Source: Ideonella sp. (lineage in GTDB: Bacteria > Pseudomonadota > Gammaproteobacteria > Burkholderiales > Burkholderiaceae_C). Taken from it: a stretch of 64,000 bases of DNA. The notes under the pieces were generated by a model. That model made no database searches and was not told the origin of the DNA. It was given only the letters and a program-made list of their open reading frames with translations. Numbering within the stretch: position 1 is the stretch's first letter; every line of letters begins with the position of its first letter. The stretch spans positions 186,001 to 250,000 of the forward strand of contig JADKIA010000027.1 of the NCBI GenBank assembly GCA_016721465.1. Direction: 5' to 3'. The position numbers and the translations under genes were made by a program. This document shows, one piece after another, positions 44,300-51,223 of this stretch.

Positions 44300-44674
44300 A
44301 TGAACACGTCGATGAATGCGCCCAAGCGTGCCAGCAAGCCGCCGTTCTGGGCCTTGTTCGGTGCCGGTGGCATGTTGTCCGCCTTGATCGGGCCCGCCCT
44401 GGTGTTGATCACCGGGCTGCTGGTGCCACTGGGCCTGGGCTTCAGTGCCGACGCCATGGGCTACGCGCAAGTGCAGGTGCTGATGGGCTCGGTGTTGTTC
44501 AAATTGGCGCTGGTGGTGGTGATCGGGTTGTTCCTGTTCCACGGCATGCACCGCCTGTACCACACGCTGCACGACGTGGGGGTGCACATCACCCCGGCCA
44601 TCAAGGCGCTGTGCCATGGCTTGGCGGCGCTGGGCACGGTGGTCGCGATCGTGTTGGTGTCGCGCCTTGGGTGA
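44300..44674 (+). CDS. frdD: Fumarate reductase membrane anchor subunit D
   Basis: 124 residues with three membrane spans. KRASKPPFWALFGAGGMLSALIG, the conserved opening of FrdD, is followed by LFLFHGMHRLYHTLHDVGVH. ATG 44300 is chosen over ATG 44294 because AGGGG ends just before 44294, giving six bases of spacing to 44300. The protein completes the quinol-binding anchor with FrdC. It is the last gene of the rquA-frdABCD operon; no hairpin with a T-run is visible in the 53 bases before the next gene. Confidence 0.9.
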   Translation: MNTSMNAPKRASKPPFWALFGAGGMLSALIGPALVLITGLLVPLGLGFSADAMGYAQVQVLMGSVLFKLALVVVIGLFLFHGMHRLYHTLHDVGVHITPAIKALCHGLAALGTVVAIVLVSRLG

Positions 44675-44727
44675 GGCGCCGGCGAGTTGAAGGCGACCGG
44701 ACGCAGCGATTCGCGTGATCCGATGTC

Positions 44728-47700
44728 TTGACCCCAACCGAGTCCAAGGTCGTGCCGGATCCCTGGCTCGGCAGTGAGCTCGATGCCAGCGAGCTGGCCT
44801 GGCCGCTGGTCACCTACGCCCTGGCCGGCGCGGCCACTGCCGCCAGCCTGATCCTCGGGTGGGGCGTCACCTTGCGGCGCATGGTCAAGCGCCGGACGGC
44901 CGAGTTGGAGGACCAGCGCCAGCGCCTGCGAACGCTGGTGGACACGCTGCCCGATCTGGTGTGGCTGAAGGACCTCGACGGGCGCTACCTCGTCTGCAAC
45001 GCCAAGGTGGAGCGTTACTTCGATCTGCCCGAGGCCGAATTGATCGGGCGGACGGACAGTGACTTCGACCACCAGGGGCGTGCGGCTCACTTCCGCGCCC
45101 AGGACCATCAAGTGATCGAGGTGGACCGGGTCTGCGTGTTCGAGGAGTGGCTCAGCTTTCAGCAAACTGGCTACCGCGGCCTGTTCGAGTTGGTCAAGTC
45201 ACCCTTGCGCGATGCCAGCGGGCGCGTGGTCGGGGTGCTGGGCATCGCCCGCGACGTGACCCCGCAGCGCGAGGCCCAGGAACGCCTGAAGCGGCTCAAT
45301 CGCCTGCACCGCATGATCGATGCTGTCGGCGAAACGATTGCACGGGTGCGTGAACCGCAGCGCCTGTTCGAGGCGGTCTGCCACATCCTCACCGATCAAG
45401 CCGGGCTGCGCATGGCCTGGGTCGGCGTGCCCGACCCCGACGCGCAGCGCATTCGGAGCATCGCCAGCGCAGGCACCGGGGTGGACTACATCGGCAAGGT
45501 GGAGGTGTCGACCGCCAACGATGCCCTGGGCCAGGGGCCAACCGGCGAAGCCCACCGTCGAGGCTGCGCGGTGACCAGCAACGATCTGGCGAGCGACGAG
45601 CACATGGCACCCTGGCGGGCGCAGGCGGCGCTGCGCGGGTTTCGTGCCTCGGCCGCTTTTCCGATCAAGGTGCACGCCGAGGTGCGTGCGGTGCTCAGCG
45701 TCTACGCGGACCGAGTCGACTACTTCGACGCGGAGGAGGTGCAACTGCTGGAGCGTCTGGCGTCCCAGGTGGGGGTGGCACTGCAGGCCGCCGAGGCCGA
45801 TGCCGCGCGGACGCGGGTCGAGGCCGACCTCAGGGCCAGCGAGGAGCGCTTCGCGCTGATGTTTCGCACCAGCCCGATTGGCTTGGCGCATGGGGATCGG
45901 CTCACGGGGAGGTTCCTGGACGCCAACGACGCCTGGCTTCGCCTGTTCGGCCATGAGCGGAGCGAGGTGATCGGGCGCACTGGCAGCGAATTGAACCTGT
46001 GGTGCGATCCGGCGGCGCGCGCGAGTGTGGCGCGGCAGTTTGTCAGCGCCGACCACATTGCCAGCTTCGACACCGCCATGCGGCGGCGCGACGGCAGCGT
46101 GATCGAGGTGTCCTTCACCGCGACGCATTTCGAGGCAGCCGGCCGTCAGTTCGCGCTGACCTCGTACGTCGACGTCTCGCTGCATCGGCAGGCGGAGCGC
46201 AGCCTGGCCACGCAAGCCGAGGAACTCGAGCGCCAGGTGGCCGAGCGCACGGCCGAGCTCAACAGCGTCTTCCAGGCACTGCCTGATCTGTATTTCCGCA
46301 TCGCCGCCGAGGGCACGATCCTGGAGCACCGCGCCGGGCGCGAGAGTGATCTGTTGCTGGCGCCCGGTGATTTCATCGGCCGCAACATCATGAACGTCCT
46401 GCCGCCCGAGGTGGGCATGCAGTACCAACAGGCCGTGGCGCAGACGCGCCGCCAGGCGGCGGCAGTGGCCTTCGAGTACGCGCTGACCTTGCCCGATGGC
46501 CCGCGGCACTTCGAGGCGCGCGTGCTGCCTTTCCAGAATGACGAACTCATCGCCGTGGTGCGAAACATCTCCGAGCGCCATGCGCTGGAGCAGGCTCGCG
46601 AAACAGCACGCACCGAGGCCGAGCGATTGTCGCGCCTGCGCAGCGAGTTTCTTGCCAACATGAGCCACGAGATCCGCACGCCGCTCAATGGCGTCATGGG
46701 CCACGCCCAGATCGGGCTGGCCGCGAGCCGGGACCCTTCTGCCAGGGCCAGTTTCTCCCGCATCTTCGACGCTTCGCAACTGCTGCTGGGCATCGTCAAC
46801 GACGTACTCGATTTTTCCAAGATCGACGCCAATCGCCTGCAGGTCGAGCAGGTGCCGCTGGACCCGCGCGCGGTGATTTCCAGCGCCGTCGACCTGGTCC
46901 GGGAGTCGGCCGAAGACAAGGGCCTGCTGTTGACGGTGGACGTGGCCGACGAGGTTCCGCCCGCTTGTCTGGGCGACCCCTTGCGTTTGCGACAGATCCT
47001 GTTCAATTTGTTGAACAACGCCATCAAGTTCACCGCGCACGGTGCGCTGGGCCTTGCGGCCGCATGCGATGGCGACGAACTCGTGCTGCGGGTCAGCGAC
47101 ACCGGCATCGGCATGACGGCCGAGGAGGTGCAGCAATTGTTCGTCCCGTTCCAGCAGGCCGATTCCTCGACCACACGCCGGTTCGGCGGCACCGGCTTGG
47201 GTCTGTCGATCAGCCGGCGGCTGGCTCGCCTGATGGGAGGTGACATCCGCGTCCAGTCGGAAGCCGGGGTGGGCAGCGTCTTCGAATTGCGCCTGCCGCT
47301 GCGCGCGGCCGAACGGGTGGACCCGGTGGCCAGTGGCCTGGTCGAGCCTTGGCAGGCCGGGCAGCAGCGCCTGGCCGGCCTGCACATCCTGTTGGCAGAG
47401 GACAACCAGGTCAATCAGATCCTGGCCGAGACGGTGCTCACGCAAGAGGGCGCCAAGGTGACCGTGGTCGACGACGGGCAGCAGGCGGTCGAGCGCATCG
47501 TGGCCGACACCGCGCAGGTCTTTGACCTGGTGCTGATGGACCTGCAGATGCCCGTGATGGACGGCTATGAAGCCACGCGCCGCATCCTCGAACGGGTGCC
47601 AGACTTGCCGGTCATCGGCTTGACCGCGCATGCCATGGCCGAGGAGCGCGCCCACTGCCTGGCCGCCGGCATGGTCGAGCATGTGTCCAAGCCGATCGAA

Positions 47701-47766
47701 CTCGAATCCTTCATCGCCGCAGTTCGCCGGCATGCGCGTGCCCGCAGGCCAGGTCGGTCGGCCTGA
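44728..47766 (+). CDS. Multi-PAS/GAF hybrid sensor histidine kinase
   Basis: 1012 residues. One N-terminal membrane span (WPLVTYALAGAATAASLILGW) is followed by PAS (about 65-170), GAF (about 190-355), two more PAS (about 360-485 and 500-600), HisKA (SHEIRTPLNGVMGH), the ATPase domain (LFNLLNNAIKFT, FGGTGLGLSISRRLA) and a receiver with intact acceptor Asp (FDLVLMDLQMPVMDGYE). The first codon appears to be TTG; GTG 44752 is an alternative. The short N-terminus before the membrane span leaves no sizeable periplasmic sensor. It is the last gene before the fdh operon, on the opposite strand, and directly follows frdD, so it could sense redox state or quinones. Partner unknown; no response regulator is adjacent. 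Confidence 0.85.
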   Translation: MTPTESKVVPDPWLGSELDASELAWPLVTYALAGAATAASLILGWGVTLRRMVKRRTAELEDQRQRLRTLVDTLPDLVWLKDLDGRYLVCNAKVERYFDLPEAELIGRTDSDFDHQGRAAHFRAQDHQVIEVDRVCVFEEWLSFQQTGYRGLFELVKSPLRDASGRVVGVLGIARDVTPQREAQERLKRLNRLHRMIDAVGETIARVREPQRLFEAVCHILTDQAGLRMAWVGVPDPDAQRIRSIASAGTGVDYIGKVEVSTANDALGQGPTGEAHRRGCAVTSNDLASDEHMAPWRAQAALRGFRASAAFPIKVHAEVRAVLSVYADRVDYFDAEEVQLLERLASQVGVALQAAEADAARTRVEADLRASEERFALMFRTSPIGLAHGDRLTGRFLDANDAWLRLFGHERSEVIGRTGSELNLWCDPAARASVARQFVSADHIASFDTAMRRRDGSVIEVSFTATHFEAAGRQFALTSYVDVSLHRQAERSLATQAEELERQVAERTAELNSVFQALPDLYFRIAAEGTILEHRAGRESDLLLAPGDFIGRNIMNVLPPEVGMQYQQAVAQTRRQAAAVAFEYALTLPDGPRHFEARVLPFQNDELIAVVRNISERHALEQARETARTEAERLSRLRSEFLANMSHEIRTPLNGVMGHAQIGLAASRDPSARASFSRIFDASQLLLGIVNDVLDFSKIDANRLQVEQVPLDPRAVISSAVDLVRESAEDKGLLLTVDVADEVPPACLGDPLRLRQILFNLLNNAIKFTAHGALGLAAACDGDELVLRVSDTGIGMTAEEVQQLFVPFQQADSSTTRRFGGTGLGLSISRRLARLMGGDIRVQSEAGVGSVFELRLPLRAAERVDPVASGLVEPWQAGQQRLAGLHILLAEDNQVNQILAETVLTQEGAKVTVVDDGQQAVERIVADTAQVFDLVLMDLQMPVMDGYEATRRILERVPDLPVIGLTAHAMAEERAHCLAAGMVEHVSKPIELESFIAAVRRHARARRPGRSA

Positions 47767-47842
47767 GCGGGCCGGGGCGTCAGCGGTTCAAGTTGCGCAG
47801 CCGCCAGGCCGTCGTTCAGCGGCTCGCCCCACCGGCGGCGTT

Positions 47843-48754
47843 TCAGCCGGACACCACCCGCACCGGGGCGCGTTGTGGTTCTGGCTCGGAGTCGAAGCGC
47901 TCGAACCCGGTGTAGCAGAGGAAATGCCGGTTGGCGGCGCGGCCGAACAGCGTGATGCCCAAGCGCGTGGCCAGTTCGTGGCCCATGGCGGTGACGCCAT
48001 TGCGCGAGACGATGATGGGCACGCCCATCTGCGCCGACTTCATCACCATCTCGCTGGTCAGCCGGCCGGTGGTGTAGAAGGTCTTGTCGCCGCCCACCAC
48101 GCCGTGCAGGGCCATCCAGCCGGCGATGGTGTCGATGGCATTGTGGCGGCCCACGTCTTCGACGAACATCAACAGTTCGGCGCCGCGGAAGAGGGCGCAG
48201 CCGTGCACCGAGCCGGCCTTGCGGTGGATGCTGTTTCGCTGGCGCATCACCTCCAGCATGCCGTGCAGCGTGCTCTGGCGGATGCGCGCCTGTTCAGGCC
48301 CGGGCAGGCGCAACGCGTCCAAGCCGCTCATCAGATCACCGAACACCGTGCCCTGGCCGCAGCCGGTGGTCACGACGCGGTGTGCAGTGCGCGCCTCGAT
48401 GTCCTGCACACCGTGCCGCGTGCGCACGGCGGCCGCCGACACGTCCCAGTCGACCGTGATCGACTCGATCTCGGACACATGTCCGATCAAGCGCTGGTTG
48501 CACAGGTAGCCCAACACCAGCAACTCCGGGCAGGCGCCCAAGGTCATCAGCGTGACCAGCTCGCGCCGGTCGACGAAGACCGTGAGCGGTCGCTCGGCCG
48601 GGATGTGGATCGAGCGTCGATCACCGCACTCGTCGAGGACGCTGATTTCGCGCATCAGCACGCCGGCGGCCTGGGTCAGGCTCGGCGCATGTGGCACGGG
48701 CGACAGTGCCTGGGGCACGCCGAAGGCTTGGGGTTCAGCCGAATCGTGCAGCAT
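47843..48754 (-). CDS. fdhD: Formate dehydrogenase accessory sulfurtransferase FdhD
   Basis: 303 residues. FdhD hallmarks are IPAERPLTVFVDRRELVTLM, TTGCGQGTVFGDLMSGL, RKAGSVHGCALFRGAE and EDVGRHNAIDTIAGWM with RNGVTAMGHELA. The protein moves sulfur from IscS to the molybdenum cofactor, which formate dehydrogenase needs for activity. E. coli FdhD has a CxxC at the sulfur site; here it reads CGQG (Cys132 only), a change I believe is shared in beta-proteobacteria, where the first Cys carries the sulfur. ATG 48754 is chosen because a TTG two codons earlier is less likely. It lies at the end of the fdh operon with a 23-base gap. Confidence 0.88.
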   Translation of the reverse strand: MLHDSAEPQAFGVPQALSPVPHAPSLTQAAGVLMREISVLDECGDRRSIHIPAERPLTVFVDRRELVTLMTLGACPELLVLGYLCNQRLIGHVSEIESITVDWDVSAAAVRTRHGVQDIEARTAHRVVTTGCGQGTVFGDLMSGLDALRLPGPEQARIRQSTLHGMLEVMRQRNSIHRKAGSVHGCALFRGAELLMFVEDVGRHNAIDTIAGWMALHGVVGGDKTFYTTGRLTSEMVMKSAQMGVPIIVSRNGVTAMGHELATRLGITLFGRAANRHFLCYTGFERFDSEPEPQRAPVRVVSG

Positions 48755-48777
48755 GGGCAACCCGGGGGACGCCGGAC

Positions 48778-49119
48778 CTACTTCTTGGCGACGGGCGCGG
48801 CCGCCACCGCCGTGGCCGGCGCTGCGGCGGGTGCCGAAGCCGCCGCCGCTGGCGAGACGAACGGGCCCGGATCAGCGCAGGCTGGCGTGGCGGTGGCGGG
48901 CTTGACTTCCTTGCCGGCCTTCTTGGCGCTGGCCTGGTAGCCGGCGGCCACGCGGTCCATCGACAGGCACAGCTTGTAGCCATCCACCTTGCCCGCGTGG
49001 GCGGTCTTGGCGGCGGCCTCGGCGGCCTTGGCCTTGGCCTCGTCGGACGGCGCGGGCAACTTGGCCGTCGCTGCAGTGGCGGTGAGCAGCAGCAGGGCGA
49101 TCAGGGTGGTTTGCTTCAT
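48778..49119 (-). CDS. Small exported protein in the fdh operon
   Basis: 113 residues with a signal peptide (KQTTLIALLLLTATAATAK), one mature Cys pair (C at about 52 in YKLCLSMDR and C about 82 in TPACADPG), and a long Ala/Pro tail. I do not recognise the family. Mature sequence is short and helical, of the kind that could bind another subunit. ATG 49119 follows AAGGTG by seven bases. It lies between fdhC and fdhD, each about 20 bases away, so it is part of the operon. A periplasmic helper of formate dehydrogenase is an inference. Confidence 0.7.
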   Translation of the reverse strand: MKQTTLIALLLLTATAATAKLPAPSDEAKAKAAEAAAKTAHAGKVDGYKLCLSMDRVAAGYQASAKKAGKEVKPATATPACADPGPFVSPAAAASAPAAAPATAVAAAPVAKK

Positions 49120-49140
49120 GGGGTTCACCTTGGAATCGGT

Positions 49141-50307
49141 TCAGGCCTGCGGCGTGGCCGGGCCGATGCTGGGGCTGGTCGCGGGCGCGGGCTCGGTGGA
49201 TCGCTTGGCCGGGATCTTGCCGGCGTTGATGTCGTCAAGCCACAGGCGGTGGTGCTCGCGCGCCCAGCCATCGGGCACGTAGCCGGTCTTCATGCCCTGA
49301 TAGGCACCGCGCGTGCCGATCGTGCCCATGTAGATGTGGCCGATCATCACCACCAGCATGGCCATGGCCGAGACGGCGTGGATCATGTGCGCAATCTGCA
49401 TCTCGCCGCGCGATTCGCCCAGGCCGGGAACCAGCTTGTCCAGAACCAGTCCGGAACCCACGACGATGAGGCCGGGGAAGCAAACGCCCCACCAGTAGAC
49501 GCCTTTTTCACCGGGGTTGAAGCGGTGCGAGGGCAGTTGATCGCCGCCACCCAACATGCCGCCGCCCTTGCTGAGCCAGACGAAATCGGCCGCATTGGCA
49601 ATGTTGTCCTTCATGAAGGTGACGATCACGATCAGCAGTGAAACCACGAACAGGGGCCCGACGAAGTTGTGGCCGGTCTTGAGCGCATAGGCCAGCCAGC
49701 CGAACAGCGTGGTGCCGAAGACAGGCAGCAGGATGAACTTGCCGAAGGCCATGGTCAGGCCAGACAGCGCCATCACGACAAAGGCCGAGGCATTGGCCCA
49801 GTGTGCGGCGCGCTCGAGCGGCGTGAAACGCTCGATCATGCGGCCGGTGGTGGCGTGGTCCTGGCCAATCGGGCCCTTGCGCCAGTAGAAGATGGCCAGG
49901 GCCAGCACGGTGATGAGCAGCAGCGAGCCGCCATAGGGCAGGATCCAGCGGTTGCGCACCTCGCGCCAGGCCTCGCCGGCGTTCGTCTTGCGGCCCATGC
50001 CATAGTCGACGAAGGGTTGAACCAGCACGCCCTTCTCGGCGCCAGGCAGGTTGCTGATGCCCGGCTTGTTGCCGGACTCGCGCACCGCACGCCAGAACGG
50101 CGCGTTGTTGCCAGGCTGGGTCTTGCTGCGCTGGGCGTTGGTCTCGTCGGCCTTGGGTTCGGCCGGCGCCACGAAGCCGGCCGGCGGCCCCTTGTCGGCA
50201 TCCACGGCCGGCGAGGTCTGCGCCGTCGCAGGACCCCAGCCCAGCGCGATCATCAGACAGGATGCCGCGCCGAGTGCGCGCACTTTGTTGGTCATGAGCA
50301 CACGCAT
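49141..50307 (-). CDS. fdhC: Formate dehydrogenase cytochrome b556 (gamma) subunit
   Basis: 388 residues. A cleavable signal (LGAASCLMIALGWGPATAQ) precedes a long periplasmic N-terminal region with PGNNAPFWRAVRESGNKPG; four membrane spans follow (about 118-138, 163-185, 200-225, 290-320). Heme-ligand His candidates lie in ERAAHWANASAF, KTGHNFVG and IAHMIHAVS. The protein takes electrons from FdhB and gives them to a quinone at the inner membrane. ATG 50307 is preceded by GGAGGTG. It is separated from the lipoprotein gene by 29 bases. In E. coli FdnI lacks the long extension, which is common in Burkholderiales. Confidence 0.9.
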   Translation of the reverse strand: MRVLMTNKVRALGAASCLMIALGWGPATAQTSPAVDADKGPPAGFVAPAEPKADETNAQRSKTQPGNNAPFWRAVRESGNKPGISNLPGAEKGVLVQPFVDYGMGRKTNAGEAWREVRNRWILPYGGSLLLITVLALAIFYWRKGPIGQDHATTGRMIERFTPLERAAHWANASAFVVMALSGLTMAFGKFILLPVFGTTLFGWLAYALKTGHNFVGPLFVVSLLIVIVTFMKDNIANAADFVWLSKGGGMLGGGDQLPSHRFNPGEKGVYWWGVCFPGLIVVGSGLVLDKLVPGLGESRGEMQIAHMIHAVSAMAMLVVMIGHIYMGTIGTRGAYQGMKTGYVPDGWAREHHRLWLDDINAGKIPAKRSTEPAPATSPSIGPATPQA

Positions 50308-50336
50308 GGCATGCACCTCCGATGGCGTTGGGGCGG

Positions 50337-50582
50337 TCACTGCGGCTTGGCCGGAGCCCGCGCGAAGTCGTTCTGGTTTTGCGCACGTTGCCGCAGCTGC
50401 TGCTCCCAGCCGGCCTGGTCACCGGCCTTGTAGCCATCGGCCGCGTAGGCGGTGGCGCCGCTTTCCCAGGACTTGGTGTCGCCTTTCGGCGTGGTGCCCG
50501 CGGCCTGAGGTTTCTCGCCGCAAGCGGCCAGACCAAGGGCCGCCACCACGGCGGCCATCGACGTCATCAATGCTTTGTTCAT
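50337..50582 (-). CDS. Small lipoprotein in the fdh operon
   Basis: 81 residues with a lipobox (ALGLAAC; acylated Cys21) and a short mature part rich in Gln, Lys and Ala (GTTPKGDTKSWESGATAYAA). Its ATG overlaps the fdhB stop as ATGA, showing translational coupling. I do not recognise the family beyond this. Because it lies between fdhB and fdhC it likely belongs to the formate dehydrogenase complex or its assembly at the membrane. A role is inferred only from position. Confidence 0.75.
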   Translation of the reverse strand: MNKALMTSMAAVVAALGLAACGEKPQAAGTTPKGDTKSWESGATAYAADGYKAGDQAGWEQQLRQRAQNQNDFARAPAKPQ

Positions 50583-51211
50583 GACTTGCTCGGCTCCGTC
50601 TTGGTTTGCGGTGCGGCGCCGCCGGCGGGTTTGCCGTAGGCCGTGCCCCAACCCCAGACCTCGCTGCCCTTGCCGCGCACCAGCACGCGGTTGCGGAAGA
50701 TGTCCGCCACCACGTCGCCATCGCCGCCCAGCAGGGCCTTGGTGGAGCACATCTCGGCGCAGGCCGGAAGCTTGCCTTCGGACAGGCGGTTGCGACCGTA
50801 CTTCTCGTACTCGGCCTGGCTGCCATTGGCCTCGGGGCCACCGGCGCAGAAGGTGCATTTGTCCATCTTGCCGCGCAGGCCGAAGGTGCCGTTGGTGGGG
50901 AACTGCGGCGCGCCGAAGGGGCAGGCGTAGCTGCAGTAGCCGCAGCCGATGCACACGTCCTTGTCGTGCAGCACCACGCCTTCGTCGGTGCGGTAGAAGC
51001 AATCCACCGGACAGACCGACATGCAGGGCGCGTCGCTGCAGTGCATGCAGGCCACCGAGATGCTCTTCTCGCCAGGCACGCCGTCGTTGAGCGTGACCAC
51101 GCGGCGGCGGTTCACGCCCCAGGGCACGTCGTGCTCGGCCTTGCAGGCGGTGACGCAACCGTTGCACTCGATGCAGCGCTCGCTGTCGCAGATGAATTTC
51201 ATTCTTGCCAT
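50579..51211 (-). CDS. fdhB: Formate dehydrogenase iron-sulfur (beta) subunit
   Basis: 210 residues with four ferredoxin-type cluster motifs: CIECNGCVTACK, CMHCSDAPCMSVCP, CIGCGYCSYACP and CTFCAGG...CAEMC. It carries electrons from FdhA to the cytochrome b. ATG 51211 follows AAGGAG eight bases upstream, part of which overlaps the fdhA stop. The C-terminal region WGWGTAYGKPAGG is characteristic of the group. No membrane anchor is present in this protein, so attachment depends on FdhC. Its stop overlaps the lipoprotein start. Confidence 0.92.
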   Translation of the reverse strand: MARMKFICDSERCIECNGCVTACKAEHDVPWGVNRRRVVTLNDGVPGEKSISVACMHCSDAPCMSVCPVDCFYRTDEGVVLHDKDVCIGCGYCSYACPFGAPQFPTNGTFGLRGKMDKCTFCAGGPEANGSQAEYEKYGRNRLSEGKLPACAEMCSTKALLGGDGDVVADIFRNRVLVRGKGSEVWGWGTAYGKPAGGAAPQTKTEPSKS

Positions 51212-51223
51212 GGCGCTGTCTCC

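Noticed and set aside
47767..47842. Bidirectional terminator between the hybrid kinase and fdhD
   Set aside because: GCCGGGGCG and CGCCCC-AC-CGGC can pair only with a bulge and a very long loop; not convincing.
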